Origin: Cohaesibacter haloalkalitolerans
GTDB lineage: Bacteria; Pseudomonadota; Alphaproteobacteria; Rhizobiales; Cohaesibacteraceae
NCBI RefSeq assembly: GCF_003574655.1
Contig: NZ_QNUM01000006.1
Span: forward strand, 372,001 to 436,000
Direction: 5' to 3'
DNA length: 64,000 nucleotides
Below are positions 17,819 through 28,245 of this stretch, in pieces; position 1 is the stretch's first letter; every line of letters starts with the position of its first letter. Both the position numbers and the translations under genes were made by a program. The notes below the pieces were generated by a model. The model saw only the letters and a list, made by a program, of their open reading frames with translations, was not told where the DNA came from and did not search any database.

Positions 17819-19222
17819 ATGAAGATCAACAGACGAGATTTTTTCCGGCTCGGTGCTGGCGCCACGGCGGCGACTGTCCTTGCCCCCTATCACTTTGCCC
17901 TTGCCGACGACGGCTTTTTGGAAATCCGGGCCGTGAAAGCCGCGCAATCGCTCTATCCGGATAGCCCGACATCAACCCTTTGGACCTATAACGGCACAGC
18001 ACCCGGCCCTGAAATTCGCGTCAAACAGGGCGAGCGGGTGAGGGTTCGCTTTATCAACGAATTGGAGGAGCCATCCTCGATCCACTGGCACGGTATCCGC
18101 ATCGACAACGCCATGGATGGCGTACCCGGCCTCACACAGGAGGCCGTCAAACCCGGTGAGCGTTTCGAATATGACTTCGTGGCGCCCGATGCCGGGACCT
18201 ATTGGTATCATGCCCACAACAAGAGCTGGAGTCAGGTTGGGCGGGGGCTTTATGGCCCGCTGATTGTGGAGGAGCCTTACCCGACATTTGATGCCGAGCA
18301 TGACATGACGCTGGTTATCGATGACTGGCTGCTCAATCAGAACGGCCAGTTCGATGAAGGCTCGATGGGCATGATGATGGATTGGAGCCACGGCGGCAGG
18401 CTGGGCAACTGGATCACTGTCAATGGCATCAGCCACCCGGAACTGACCCTGAAGGCCGGGGAGGCCTATCGTCTGCGTCTCATCAACGTCTGCAATGCCC
18501 GTACGCTGGAGCTGGATCCAAACCGTTTCGACGCGAAGATCCTGGCCTTTGACGGTCAGCCGTTGCCAGAGCCGATTGCCATGCCCTATGAGCCCTATCT
18601 GCTGTCCTCGGCCCAGCGCGTCGATCTGCTGGTCATCCCGAAACAGGGGCAGGATTTTGCCCTGGAAGAGCTTTCCGGTAACTCGCCTTTTCCTTTCCTC
18701 ACCTTCCGTGTGACGGGAACGGGCACCGGCACCGGGCCAGCCATGGTTCCGAAGCTCACGCCTAACCCGCTTGCAGAGCCGGATCTGGCGCAGGCAACGG
18801 TTCATCCTCTGCTGATCACCGGCGGTGCCATGGGGCGGTTTGACGGCATTACCTATCAGGGGAAGCCCCTCGGTCGGGCAAGCATGATGCAGAGCAGGCA
18901 ATTCTGGGCTTTCAATGGGGTTGCCAACCTGCCGGAGCAGCAATTCTTCACCGCCAAACGCGGAGAAACGGTCATCATCGAAATGGTCAACGACACCGCC
19001 TGGCCGCACGCGATGCATGTTCATGGCCATCACTTCCGCATCGAGGAGCGCGAGGGCAGCACAATCGATGAAGGACGACCGTGGAAGGATACGTTTCTGA
19101 TTGGTCCCAGTCAGACAACAAAAATCGCCTTTGTTGCGGATAATCCCGGCAAATGGCTGCTTCATTGCCACATGCTCGAACATGCCGCCGCTGGCATGAC
19201 AACTTGGTTTGAGGTGGTTTGA
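17819..19222 (+). CDS. Tat-exported multicopper oxidase
   Basis: A 467-residue three-domain oxidase. The N-terminus has a twin-arginine signal (INRRDFFRLGAGATAATVLA). All four copper-ligand blocks are present: HWHG (domain 1), WYHAHN, HAMHVHGHHF and LLHCHMLEHAAAGM near the C-terminus. They supply the type 1 site (with the axial Met) and the trinuclear cluster. It should oxidise Cu(I) or phenols and reduce oxygen to water in the periplasm, lowering copper toxicity. There is no long Met-rich insert like that of E. coli CueO, only a short EGSMGMMMDW. It lies 164 bases after the small exported protein and overlaps the cytochrome gene by one base. Confidence 0.93.
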   Translation: MKINRRDFFRLGAGATAATVLAPYHFALADDGFLEIRAVKAAQSLYPDSPTSTLWTYNGTAPGPEIRVKQGERVRVRFINELEEPSSIHWHGIRIDNAMDGVPGLTQEAVKPGERFEYDFVAPDAGTYWYHAHNKSWSQVGRGLYGPLIVEEPYPTFDAEHDMTLVIDDWLLNQNGQFDEGSMGMMMDWSHGGRLGNWITVNGISHPELTLKAGEAYRLRLINVCNARTLELDPNRFDAKILAFDGQPLPEPIAMPYEPYLLSSAQRVDLLVIPKQGQDFALEELSGNSPFPFLTFRVTGTGTGTGPAMVPKLTPNPLAEPDLAQATVHPLLITGGAMGRFDGITYQGKPLGRASMMQSRQFWAFNGVANLPEQQFFTAKRGETVIIEMVNDTAWPHAMHVHGHHFRIEEREGSTIDEGRPWKDTFLIGPSQTTKIAFVADNPGKWLLHCHMLEHAAAGMTTWFEVV

Positions 19223-19722
19223 TGGGGCGCAAGAAGACAAGCCGCGCGAAACGATCCATGCCAAAAGTTGTCACCTTGGCAACCATCCTGTCGGGCCTGC
19301 TTGCAGCAGGCCTTGGCGGGATGCTCTATGCAAGAGACCGGAGCCCTGCCGGTCTCTTGCGCCCTGATGACAAGGCGATTGTGGCACAAGGCAAGATCAT
19401 CTATGCCGAACAATGTGCCTCCTGTCATGGCGACAACCTCGAAGGCCAGCCCAACTGGCGCGAGGCCAATGAAAAGGGTCGCCTGCCAGCGCCACCGCAT
19501 GATGAAACAGGCCACACCTGGCATCATGCGGACGAGGTGTTGTTCGGGGTCACCAAATATGGCTTGGCCCAGATCGCCAACATGCCGGACTACCAGACCG
19601 ACATGCCGGTGTTCAAGGATGTGCTGAGCGATGAGGAAATCACTGCCGCACTCTCCTACATCAAAAGCCGCTGGCCAGCCCAGATCCGCCAGATGCACGA
19701 CCAGCGAAATGCGATGAAATGA
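19222..19722 (+). CDS. Membrane-anchored class I cytochrome c
   Basis: A 166-residue protein with an uncleaved-looking N-terminal membrane segment (VVTLATILSGLLAAGLGGML), a heme-binding CASCH and a likely axial Met in MPDYQTDMPVF. Its ATG overlaps the TGA of the oxidase by one base (TGATG), so translation is coupled. The pairing suggests that electrons pass between the oxidase and this cytochrome; that is an inference from position. Confidence 0.88.
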   Translation: MGRKKTSRAKRSMPKVVTLATILSGLLAAGLGGMLYARDRSPAGLLRPDDKAIVAQGKIIYAEQCASCHGDNLEGQPNWREANEKGRLPAPPHDETGHTWHHADEVLFGVTKYGLAQIANMPDYQTDMPVFKDVLSDEEITAALSYIKSRWPAQIRQMHDQRNAMK

Positions 19723-19806
19723 TGTTTGAACGCCGGGCAACGCCCGGGGTTCGAGCCTATTGGGGGCTCCGTTTTTGACGGCATGACAGCGTTCGGCTTT
19801 TCCTGC

Positions 19807-19955
19807 TCAATAGGTGCCGGGGTAGCCGCCCCCGTCGATCAGCAGATTTTGCCCTGTGATAAAGCCTGCCTTGTCAGAGCAGAGAAACGCAAAGTACGCT
19901 CCCACTTCCTCCGGCAGCCCTCTGGGTATGCAATTCCTTGTAAGGGTCATTGACG
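19807..19955 (-). pseudogene. C-terminal remnant of a short-chain dehydrogenase
   Basis: The minus strand reads PRGLPEEVGAYFAFLCSD then KAGFITGQNLLIDGGGYP and stops at 19807. This is the classic end of an SDR of the FabG type (PEEV...FLCSD...ITGQ-L-IDGG). Nothing of the N-terminal Rossmann part is found upstream. A short decayed remnant in an accessory region. Confidence 0.7.
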
Positions 19956-19996
19956 TTGCATGAATTTCACTGTGGGATATTTGTGTTCATTTCTTA

Positions 19997-20179
19997 TTTT
20001 GCGGCAGCCTGATTGGCTTTGAGTGGACTTCTGGCTCCAATAACAGCATCCAAGGCAAGTCCAGGAGAGATAAGGATCGCGGCGAGGCCTTTTATGACCT
20101 GCTGGACCTCTACCAACCCGGCTGGCTGCCGATCAAGGCCAAGCTTGATGATTGGGCCGAGGTGTTGCTCAACGAGTGA
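19997..20179 (+). pseudogene. Coding-like remnant, family not recognised
   Basis: An open frame without a plausible start reads RRDKDRGEAFYDLLDLYQP then GWLPIKAKLDDWAEVLLNE and stops at 20177-20179. The amino acid composition looks like a real protein end, but the start is missing. It sits between the SDR remnant and the restriction gene. I do not recognise the family. Confidence 0.4.
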
Positions 20180-20182
20180 GAA

Positions 20183-21100
20183 CTAGCCGAAGAAATCTTC
20201 ATCGACTTTCTTCAGGTGCAGGACTTCCTCGGTTCTGCAACCAATATTGTAGCGGATCATGAGAGCAGCTAGTTTCTGGCCATCGATCAGCACGATGCGC
20301 AAGCCGAGATCCTTGGCAGTTTGCGTTGCTGCAGGACTGAAACTAGATGTCGTGAAAAAGATGCCTTTGGTCGCTTTCTTGAGGTGGAGAGCTCCAAAGA
20401 AATCTCGAAGCTCACCGGCTCCGACATTGTTGCCTTCTGCATAACGCTTGGCTTGAACATAGATTTGATCAACACCGAGAGGATCCTGATCGATCACTCC
20501 ATCCACCCCGTTGTCGCCTGAGCGCCCGAGAGCATGCCCTGCCTCCTTGGATGTACCCCCATAGCCCATGCCAAGTAGAAGCTCGATGATGAGCTCTTCG
20601 AAGAATGTGGGACTAGCGCTTCTGACGCGTTCGAGAAGATCGTCAGCCAGGGATGCATTGATCTTGGTGTACGCCTCTCTGAGGACTTCATCAGGTGTTG
20701 AATGGTGCTCTTGTTCAGCGGGTAAAGGCGCTTCTGCCAAGCGTTTCTCGGTCATAGTGCCGGTTCTGCTTCGAAAATCCTGAAACGCAGAGAACTGCGA
20801 GAGAAATTCGTTGTCGATGCGTTGTGGCCCGGTTGAGAGAACTTGTCTCCCATTGTTTGTTGCAATGAAAAAGCCACGCTTGGTGTAGGTTACCAAACCT
20901 GCCTGCTTCAAATAGCCCTTAGCCCAAGCCACCCTATTGTCGAAACGCCTTTGCCGTCCGCTCGGAAGGAGCTCTTCTCGTTCATCTTCGGACAGCGAAA
21001 ACTCCTCGGCGAGTATTTCGACCACCTGCTTGGTGCTGATTTCTGAGTCGGCGGCCGTTTGCAGGACTGGGAGCATGAGTGTTTGATAATCGGGGATCAT
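20183..21100 (-). CDS. Mrr-type restriction endonuclease
   Basis: A 305-residue protein with an N-terminal winged-helix Mrr_N domain (residues about 1-90: MIPDYQTLMLPVLQ...WAKGYLKQAGLVTYTKRGFF) and a C-terminal Mrr catalytic domain. The catalytic pattern D-(x)n-QxK is visible in GDNGVDGVIDQD and IYVQAKRY, preceded by FFEELIIELLLGMGYGG. Mrr enzymes cut DNA with foreign methylation. The ATG at 21100 is chosen because the family begins there; an upstream ATG at 21166 would add an unrelated stretch. It stands alone, without a methylase, 238 bases from the tRNA-Ala 3' end, in a region of decayed genes that looks laterally acquired. Confidence 0.88.
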   Translation of the reverse strand: MIPDYQTLMLPVLQTAADSEISTKQVVEILAEEFSLSEDEREELLPSGRQRRFDNRVAWAKGYLKQAGLVTYTKRGFFIATNNGRQVLSTGPQRIDNEFLSQFSAFQDFRSRTGTMTEKRLAEAPLPAEQEHHSTPDEVLREAYTKINASLADDLLERVRSASPTFFEELIIELLLGMGYGGTSKEAGHALGRSGDNGVDGVIDQDPLGVDQIYVQAKRYAEGNNVGAGELRDFFGALHLKKATKGIFFTTSSFSPAATQTAKDLGLRIVLIDGQKLAALMIRYNIGCRTEEVLHLKKVDEDFFG

Positions 21101-21337
21101 GGGGATGCCTGAGAGTGGAAGCGAACGGCTCCACACTATCAAGGTGAAGATGTGGGGGCAACACAACCATTTGAGCGAGACAGCGCAGGAAAAGGGATGC
21201 TTCGGACCGACAGCGCTAGGAGAGGAGCGGCATTATCCACATGGGTACGCAATCTGGCTACGAACGTGGGTACGCAGTCAAAGTTCACGTCTGTCTAAGG
21301 GATTGATAACGTATAGAACATTCATGCAAGGAAGAAA

Positions 21338-21413
21338 TGGTGGAGCTAAGCGGGATCGAACCGCTGACCTCGTGAATGCCATTCACGCGCTCTCCCAACT
21401 GAGCTATAGCCCC
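21338..21413 (-). tRNA. tRNA-Ala (GGC anticodon)
   Basis: A complete 76-base cloverleaf on the minus strand. The acceptor arms GGGGCTA and TAGCTCC pair (one G-T), the D arm contains AGCTCAGTTGGGAGAGC, the anticodon stem CGTGA/TCACG holds the loop ATGGCAT with anticodon GGC, and the T arm has GGTTCGATCC. CCA is encoded at the 3' end. GGC reads GCC and GCT alanine codons. Confidence 0.95.
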
Positions 21414-21881
21414 ACTTCAAAGCGACATAATCGCTTCGTGGTGAAGCGGAACATATTGAAGCGCTTATGTGAAATCAATCCCCATTTTCATGAAAATGTG
21501 GATTCTTTCCCCAGTTTGATGAAGAAGCTGTCTGGCAGGAAACGGATCGCGCGGGTTTCTGCGGAGGAGGGCTCTCTTCCGGTTTCGAACAGAGCTGAAA
21601 ATACTGTTGGAAAACATCTTCCCGGAGACGAGGTGGCAGGCAGCTGAGGGCTTGACTTGTTGGTGGGCTGGGGAGCCGTAGACGGGAGAGGGCTTGTGCT
21701 CGTGATGGACAACAGGACGAGTTGCCAGAGGGCTGGCGGAAGAAAGAAGAGGGGGAACGTCTTGGTGCTACAACACCGCACAAACAAAAAGCGCAGCTGG
21801 TTACAGCCGCGCTTTTGAAAATGGACGCCCTGTCTTGTCATCCCGAGGGAAACCGACGGGCGCTTGTCGAAAGGGAGACGA
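21414..21881. other. Intergenic region without a recognisable gene
   Basis: Nothing coding can be supported between the tRNA and the FYDLN-acid protein gene. The only clear structure is the terminator at 21787-21820. Confidence 0.5.
21787..21820 (-). terminator. Hairpin terminator of the FYDLN-acid protein gene
   Basis: Arms AAAAGCGC and GCGCTTTT enclose a second stem GCTG/CAGC. The T-run after the stem exists on both strands, so it can end transcription from either side; the gene at 21882-22265 ends 62 bases away. Confidence 0.75.
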
Positions 21882-22265
21882 TTATTCTTCGTCTTCGCTC
21901 GGAACAGCCACGTCGAGGCCGATAGCGTCGAGGGCTTCCTCGTCTTCCTCGTCATCAAGGAAGACATCCGCGTCGTCACTGTCGTCATCGTCATCCAGAT
22001 CCGGAACGTCGATATCGGATGCCTGTTCGGCATCGGCGTCCTCAAGGGAGATGACATCTGCGTCGTCGTCGCTTGCGCTTGCGGCGGTCGCAGTCATGAC
22101 ATCATCGTCATGATCATCAATTTCCGCCACTTCGATTGCGGAAGGTTTGGTCATCTCGAAGATAGATCCGCATTTCGGGCAGACGATAGGATCGCGGTTC
22201 AGATCGTAATATTTAGCGCCGCAATCTGCACAGACGCGTTTGGTTCCAAGTTCTGGTCGTGCCAC
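21882..22265 (-). CDS. TIGR02300 family zinc-ribbon, acidic protein
   Basis: A 127-residue protein. The N-terminus carries a zinc ribbon with two CxxC pairs (VCADCGAKYYDLNRDP, IVCPKCGS) and the FYDLN-like motif that gives the family its name (here YYDLN). The C-terminal two thirds is a long run of Asp and Glu. The start codon is GTG at 22265 with AGAGG seven bases upstream. The family is widespread in alphaproteobacteria and has no assigned role to my knowledge; the layout suggests binding to a basic partner or nucleic acid machinery. It is divergent from aroA with a shared 256-base promoter gap. Confidence 0.9.
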   Translation of the reverse strand: MARPELGTKRVCADCGAKYYDLNRDPIVCPKCGSIFEMTKPSAIEVAEIDDHDDDVMTATAASASDDDADVISLEDADAEQASDIDVPDLDDDDDSDDADVFLDDEEDEEALDAIGLDVAVPSEDEE

Positions 22266-22422
22266 AGCTTTGCCTCTTCACCTAGCAAGGTTTTCGATTC
22301 TAAGAATTGACCAACTCCATTAGCTAACCTTGTACGGCCTGTCAAAAGCTAAAAGTCGAAAAAGGCCGCAAAAAACTCTTTTCTTCGGATGTTGGCGTGA
22401 CGTAGTGGGCAATATGGTGTAA

Positions 22423-23859
<1,437 letters not shown>

Positions 23860-23879
23860 AGCCGATATCGAGGAAGCCG

Positions 23880-24620
23880 ATGCGCGTGATTTCCCTTGTC
23901 CCCAGTTGGACGGAAACCCTGCTCGCCGCGGACATTGCCGTCGTGGGTCGTACGCGCTTCTGCATCCATCCATCAGCGACGGTCGGAGCAATCCCGGTCG
24001 TCGGTGGCACCAAGGACTGGAACTGGGACAAGGTGCTGGCCGTCAATCCGGACCTCATCCTGCTTGATCGGGAAGAGAATGCCTGTTTCATGGCCGAACA
24101 GGACGAGGTGCCCTGCCACGTTACCCATGTGTCTTCGCTTGATGACATGACCTTGGCGTTGGAGGGGCTTGCCGACCGCCTCGGCTCTGGAGGGCTCCGG
24201 GCCATGGCCGAGCGGAGCAGGGCGCTGCATGGTCTGAGCCGTGACCCCTGGCAGTCCGATCTGCCGCTGCCAGCCTTGATGGACTGGGGACGACGTCCCA
24301 CGCAGCCGATCCGCAAGATACTCTATCTTATCTGGCGCAAGCCATGGATGGCAGTGAGCAGGCAAAGCTTCATCGGCGACAGTCTGGCGCGGCTCGGCGT
24401 CGAGATCGAGGCCTTCGAAGAGAAATACCCGGTCATTGATCTTGCCGCTTTCGATCCGGAAACGACTCTCCTGTTGTGCTCCTCCGAACCTTACCCCTTT
24501 CTGGGACGGAAAAGGCAAATGGCGGAGCTGCCCTTTGCCCATGCCTTTGTTGATGGTGAGCGCCTGAGTTGGTACGGCATCAGAAGCCTTGAATTCCTTG
24601 AGCAATATCTTCGCCCCTAG
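23880..24620 (+). CDS. BtuF-like periplasmic-binding-fold protein without signal peptide
   Basis: A 246-residue protein with the helical-backbone metal/cobalamin receptor fold. The start MRVISLVPSWTETLLAADIA is the usual first strand of BtuF-like domains, followed by VGRTRFCIHP, VGGTKDWNWDKVLAVNPDLI and a C-terminal LLLCSSEPYPF. There is no signal peptide and no ABC permease or ATPase nearby. It follows aroA by 20 bases and may be cotranscribed. Cytoplasmic single-domain versions of this fold are known but have no fixed function, so the ligand is left open. Confidence 0.75.
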   Translation: MRVISLVPSWTETLLAADIAVVGRTRFCIHPSATVGAIPVVGGTKDWNWDKVLAVNPDLILLDREENACFMAEQDEVPCHVTHVSSLDDMTLALEGLADRLGSGGLRAMAERSRALHGLSRDPWQSDLPLPALMDWGRRPTQPIRKILYLIWRKPWMAVSRQSFIGDSLARLGVEIEAFEEKYPVIDLAAFDPETTLLLCSSEPYPFLGRKRQMAELPFAHAFVDGERLSWYGIRSLEFLEQYLRP

Positions 24621-24735
24621 GGCGTTTAGGGCGGCTTAACCATAGGAGGCAGAAGCTGGGGGTGGATCTGTGTGGTTAGAAAGTCTACACCCTGAGATTG
24701 TATTGTCTTCCCATTGCTTTTGATGGAGACGGCAG

Positions 24736-25503
24736 ATGTTGCGGATAATGTATTTCTCGGTCGGATTGATGGTCGGAATTGCCTGGATGGGACTGGGAGG
24801 CACGCCTTACAGACTGAGCCAGAAGGCCATGGAGCCTATCGCAGCTTCGTTTCGCCAAGAGATAGATCTTCACGCACCGGCCACATTGACCGCCGGATAC
24901 GATCAGCCGAGAAAAATATTTCTAGATGAAGATCTCATAAATACGTCGCTGAATTACACGTGGAATTATATCTCCGACAAGCCTTCCTATGGGGATGCAA
25001 CATGGATCCACTATGGATCCATCGGCGATGAAGACGAGCAATTTGTCTTGGGATATACATTGCCAAGCCCTCTTGGCGGACGCAAGAATGGCTTGCGCGC
25101 CTCTGTGTCCAAGCTGAATGAATTCAAAAACCGAAAAATCAGGCTGTCCTTCTGGGGACCTGACCGCAAGATTTCGACCAGTCTTGGAGACGTGGCTCTG
25201 GCGAGCTTTGGCTACAAGCACAGTGGGGTGAGTAAACTCTGCACGGCGTTTCAAAGCCCGGACTATCACAACGGCTTCTTGCTGGAGGGTTTCTATTGTG
25301 CTCCCGCGAAAATGGCGCCTCTGGATACAAGGATCGCCTGTCTCATAAACTCTGTAAAAATCTATGACGAGGCCTATTGGTTGGCACCCGACTCTGGTAC
25401 AGCTGAGCACAAATCCTGTGACCCGGCTCCGGATGAAGGAAACAATGAGGCCAAAGCCGCCGTTTCCTCAAAGGCCGGTCCTGTCGGCAAAAACGGGATC
25501 TGA
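24736..25503 (+). CDS. Hypothetical protein with N-terminal membrane or signal segment
   Basis: A 255-residue protein starting with a hydrophobic stretch (MLRIMYFSVGLMVGIAWMGLGG), followed by a soluble domain with aromatic residues, four cysteines (KLCTAF, FYCAPAK, IACLIN, KSCDPAP) and a charged tail. GGAGAC precedes the ATG at 24736. Base composition is more AT-rich than the flanking housekeeping genes. I do not recognise the family; it is probably secreted or lipid-free periplasmic. It lies between the BtuF-like gene and cmk and may be a lineage-specific insertion. Confidence 0.6.
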   Translation: MLRIMYFSVGLMVGIAWMGLGGTPYRLSQKAMEPIAASFRQEIDLHAPATLTAGYDQPRKIFLDEDLINTSLNYTWNYISDKPSYGDATWIHYGSIGDEDEQFVLGYTLPSPLGGRKNGLRASVSKLNEFKNRKIRLSFWGPDRKISTSLGDVALASFGYKHSGVSKLCTAFQSPDYHNGFLLEGFYCAPAKMAPLDTRIACLINSVKIYDEAYWLAPDSGTAEHKSCDPAPDEGNNEAKAAVSSKAGPVGKNGI

Positions 25504-25551
25504 CCGGAACCATAAGTCCGGGATGGGCAACACAAACCGGATGGACAAGCT

Positions 25552-26178
25552 ATGATCATCGCAATCGATGGCCCGGCGGCCTCTGGCAAAGGCACCTTGT
25601 CGCGCAAACTGGCCGAGCATTTCGCCTTGCCGCATCTTGATACGGGGCTGACCTTTCGTGCCGTGGCCCATGCGCTGCTGACCGCAGCCAAGCCTCTGGA
25701 TGATGAGGATCTGGCGGAGGCGGCTGCGCAGGCTCTTGATCTGGCGGCTCTCGATCGCTCGGTTCTGTCTGCCCATGCCATCGGAGAGGCTGCCTCGAAG
25801 GTCGCCGTGATGCCGCGCGTCCGGCAGGCTCTTCTGGAGGCTCAGCGGGCGTTTGCCAACCGTCCGGGTGGGGCCATTCTGGATGGGCGCGATATCGGCA
25901 CGGTTGTCTGTCCGGATGCCGACGTCAAGCTGTTCGTGACCGCCAGCGCCGAGATACGTGCCCGGCGCCGAACCGACGAAATCCTCGCCAGGGGGCAGGC
26001 TGCAGACTATGCGCAGATTCTGGAAGACGTGAAGAAGCGGGACGAACGGGACCAGACCCGCGCGGTTGCGCCGCTCATTCCGGCTGAAGATGCCCACTTG
26101 CTTGATACAACAAAATTGGATATAGAAGGCGCATTCCAGCAAGCTGTTAGGATTGTTGAGGAAACGCAGGAAAAATAA
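25552..26178 (+). CDS. cmk: Cytidylate kinase
   Basis: A 208-residue (d)CMP kinase that makes CDP from CMP and ATP. It shows the P-loop [21 protein letters not shown], the CMP-binding [10 protein letters not shown] (usually LDTGAMYRAVA), [20 protein letters not shown] and the lid region ARRRTDEI. The usual tyrosine in the DTG-YR motif is replaced by TFR. It precedes rpsA as in most proteobacteria, but a strong terminator separates the two. Confidence 0.95.
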   Translation: MIIAIDGPAASGKGTLSRKLAEHFALPHLDTGLTFRAVAHALLTAAKPLDDEDLAEAAAQALDLAALDRSVLSAHAIGEAASKVAVMPRVRQALLEAQRAFANRPGGAILDGRDIGTVVCPDADVKLFVTASAEIRARRRTDEILARGQAADYAQILEDVKKRDERDQTRAVAPLIPAEDAHLLDTTKLDIEGAFQQAVRIVEETQEK

Positions 26179-26214
26179 AGGCACGTCAATCGGGGACCCG
26201 ATTGTGGCCTTTTT
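26177..26214 (+). terminator. Intrinsic terminator after cmk
   Basis: The arms AAAGGC...CAATCGGG and CCCGATTG...GCCTTT form a long stem with a GA turn and end in TTTTT. It overlaps the cmk stop codon, so rpsA must have its own promoter in the following 300 bases. Confidence 0.85.
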
Positions 26215-26510
26215 GCTATGCAATCAGTCGCAAGCATTCGGTGATTTCTTTTATCTATCAGTCTGTTGCGCTGGGGTGGTGCGCAGGCGGATTTGACTTT
26301 CCAGTTGTCCTTCCTGCTGTCTTGCCTCTGCGGGCCCTCTTCGGAGTGCCGTAAAAATTGAGCTCCCTACCGACCGCATACGCGCCGGACCACTCCTTTA
26401 TACCAAAGGATGGACTTGTCTTTTAATAGACATGGTTGGGACAGGAGCATGGTGAAACACGAACCAATTGGCGCGAAGGGCCCCGAAAACGGGGTTGTTT
26501 AGGAGTTTTT
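26215..26510 (+). promoter_or_regulatory. rpsA promoter and leader region
   Basis: No gene is seen here. The leader contains two short hairpins, TGTCT-N6-AGACA (26417-26432) and CCCC-GAAAAC-GGGG (26481-26494), the latter just before the AGGAG at the rpsA start. S1 represses its own mRNA in E. coli through leader structure, so these may serve control; this is inference. Confidence 0.4.
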
Positions 26511-28205
26511 ATGAGCGATCTTAATCCGTCCATGGAAGATTTTGCCGCCCTTCTTGACGCGTCCTTTAGTGAAACCGAGCCGCATGAAGGCTCAGTCATC
26601 AAAGGCACCGTTGTTGGCATCGAAAAAGACATGGCAATCATCGATGTTGGCTTGAAAGTTGAAGGCCGCGTCGCACTGAAGGAGTTTGGTGCGCAGGCAA
26701 AAGACGGTGGTCTTGAGATTGGCTCCGAGGTTGAAGTTTACCTCGAGCGTATCGAAAATGCGATGGGCGAAGCTGTTCTGTCTCGTGACAAAGCCCGCCG
26801 CGAAGAAAGCTGGGGCAAGCTGGAAAAAGCCTTCGAAGCAGAAGAAAAAGTTAATGGCACCATCTTCAACCAGGTCAAGGGTGGCTTCACCGTGGATCTG
26901 GACGGCGCCGTTGCCTTCCTGCCTCGCTCTCAGGTGGATATCCGTCCGGTTCGCGACGTGACCCCTCTGATGCACACCCCACAGCCTTTCCAGATCCTGA
27001 AAATGGACAAGCGTCGTGGCAACATCGTTGTTTCCCGCCGCGTCATTCTGGAAGAAACCCGCGCAGAACTGCGCACCGAACTGGTTCAGAACCTCAAGGA
27101 AGGCCAGACCGTCGAGGGTGTTGTCAAGAACATCACCGATTACGGCGCATTCGTGGATCTGGGCGGTATCGACGGCCTGCTGCATGTCACCGACATTGCA
27201 TGGCGTCGTATCAACCATCCGAGCGAAGTGCTGTCCATCGGCCAGACCGTCAAGGTTCAGATCGTTCGCGTCAACCAGGATACCCATCGTATTTCTCTGG
27301 GCATGAAGCAGCTTGAAGTTGATCCATGGTCTGAAATCGAACAGCGTTATCCGGTTGGTTCCAAGTTCACCGGTCGCGTGACCAACATCACCGATTACGG
27401 CGCATTCCTCGAACTGGAACCGGGCATCGAAGGCCTGATCCACGTTTCCGAAATGTCCTGGACCAAGAAGAACGTCCATCCGGGCAAGATCGTTTCTACC
27501 TCTCAGGAAGTAGAAGTGATGATCCTGGAAGTCGATCCTGTAAAACGCCGCGTGTCTCTGGGCCTGAAACAGACCCTCGACAACCCGTGGGCTGTCTTTG
27601 CAGAAACCCATCCGGCTGGCACCGTCGTAGAAGGCGAAGTGAAGAACAAGACCGAATTTGGTCTCTTCATCGGTCTGGAAGGCGAAGTCGACGGCATGGT
27701 TCACCTCAGCGATCTGGACTGGAACCGTCCTGGCGAACAGGTTCTGGAAGAGTTCAACAAGGGCGACGTTGTCAAGGCTGTCATTCTGGATGTGGATGTC
27801 GAGAAGGAACGCATTTCCCTCGGTATCAAGCAGCTTGAATCCGATCCGTTCGAAGACGCTTCTGGCGAACTGAAACGTGGCGCAATCGTATCTTGCGAAA
27901 TCACCGAAGTGAAAGAGAACGGTCTGGAAGTCAAGGTTGTTGGCTCTGACATGACCTCCTTCATTCGTCGTGCCGACCTGGCCCGTGACCGCGCCGACCA
28001 GCGCACCGACCGCTTCCAGGTTGGTGAAACGGTTGACGCCCGCGTTACCCAGTTCGACAAGAAAAACCGCAAGCTCGGCGTATCCATCAAGGCTCTTGAA
28101 GTTGCAGAAGAGAAAGAAGCCATTGCACAGTTCGGTTCCTCCGACGCTGGCGCTTCTCTCGGCGACATCCTTGGTGCTGCCCTCAAGGCTCGCGACGACG
28201 AATAA
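26511..28205 (+). CDS. rpsA: 30S ribosomal protein S1
   Basis: A 564-residue protein with six S1 (OB-fold) repeats. The repeats begin near GSVIKGTVVGIEKDMAIIDV, VNGTIFNQVKGGFTVDLDG, VEGVVKNITDYGAFVDLGG, FTGRVTNITDYGAFLELEP, VEGEVKNKTEFGLFIGLEG and VSCEITEVKENGLEVKVV. S1 brings mRNA to the 30S subunit. ATG at 26511 has AGGAG upstream. Codon use is visibly more restricted than in neighbours, as expected of a highly expressed gene. Confidence 0.98.
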   Translation: MSDLNPSMEDFAALLDASFSETEPHEGSVIKGTVVGIEKDMAIIDVGLKVEGRVALKEFGAQAKDGGLEIGSEVEVYLERIENAMGEAVLSRDKARREESWGKLEKAFEAEEKVNGTIFNQVKGGFTVDLDGAVAFLPRSQVDIRPVRDVTPLMHTPQPFQILKMDKRRGNIVVSRRVILEETRAELRTELVQNLKEGQTVEGVVKNITDYGAFVDLGGIDGLLHVTDIAWRRINHPSEVLSIGQTVKVQIVRVNQDTHRISLGMKQLEVDPWSEIEQRYPVGSKFTGRVTNITDYGAFLELEPGIEGLIHVSEMSWTKKNVHPGKIVSTSQEVEVMILEVDPVKRRVSLGLKQTLDNPWAVFAETHPAGTVVEGEVKNKTEFGLFIGLEGEVDGMVHLSDLDWNRPGEQVLEEFNKGDVVKAVILDVDVEKERISLGIKQLESDPFEDASGELKRGAIVSCEITEVKENGLEVKVVGSDMTSFIRRADLARDRADQRTDRFQVGETVDARVTQFDKKNRKLGVSIKALEVAEEKEAIAQFGSSDAGASLGDILGAALKARDDE

Positions 28206-28245
28206 GTCGCTATCCAAGCCTTCATGGCATTGGTAAAAATGACGA

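Noticed and set aside
21338-21413. tRNA-Ala as a proven integration site of an island.
   Set aside because: No second copy of the tRNA 3' end and no integrase are present in the window, so only proximity supports it.
26244-26330. A sigma70-like TTGACT box as rpsA promoter.
   Set aside because: The matching -10 (TGTCTT) is too poor to call.
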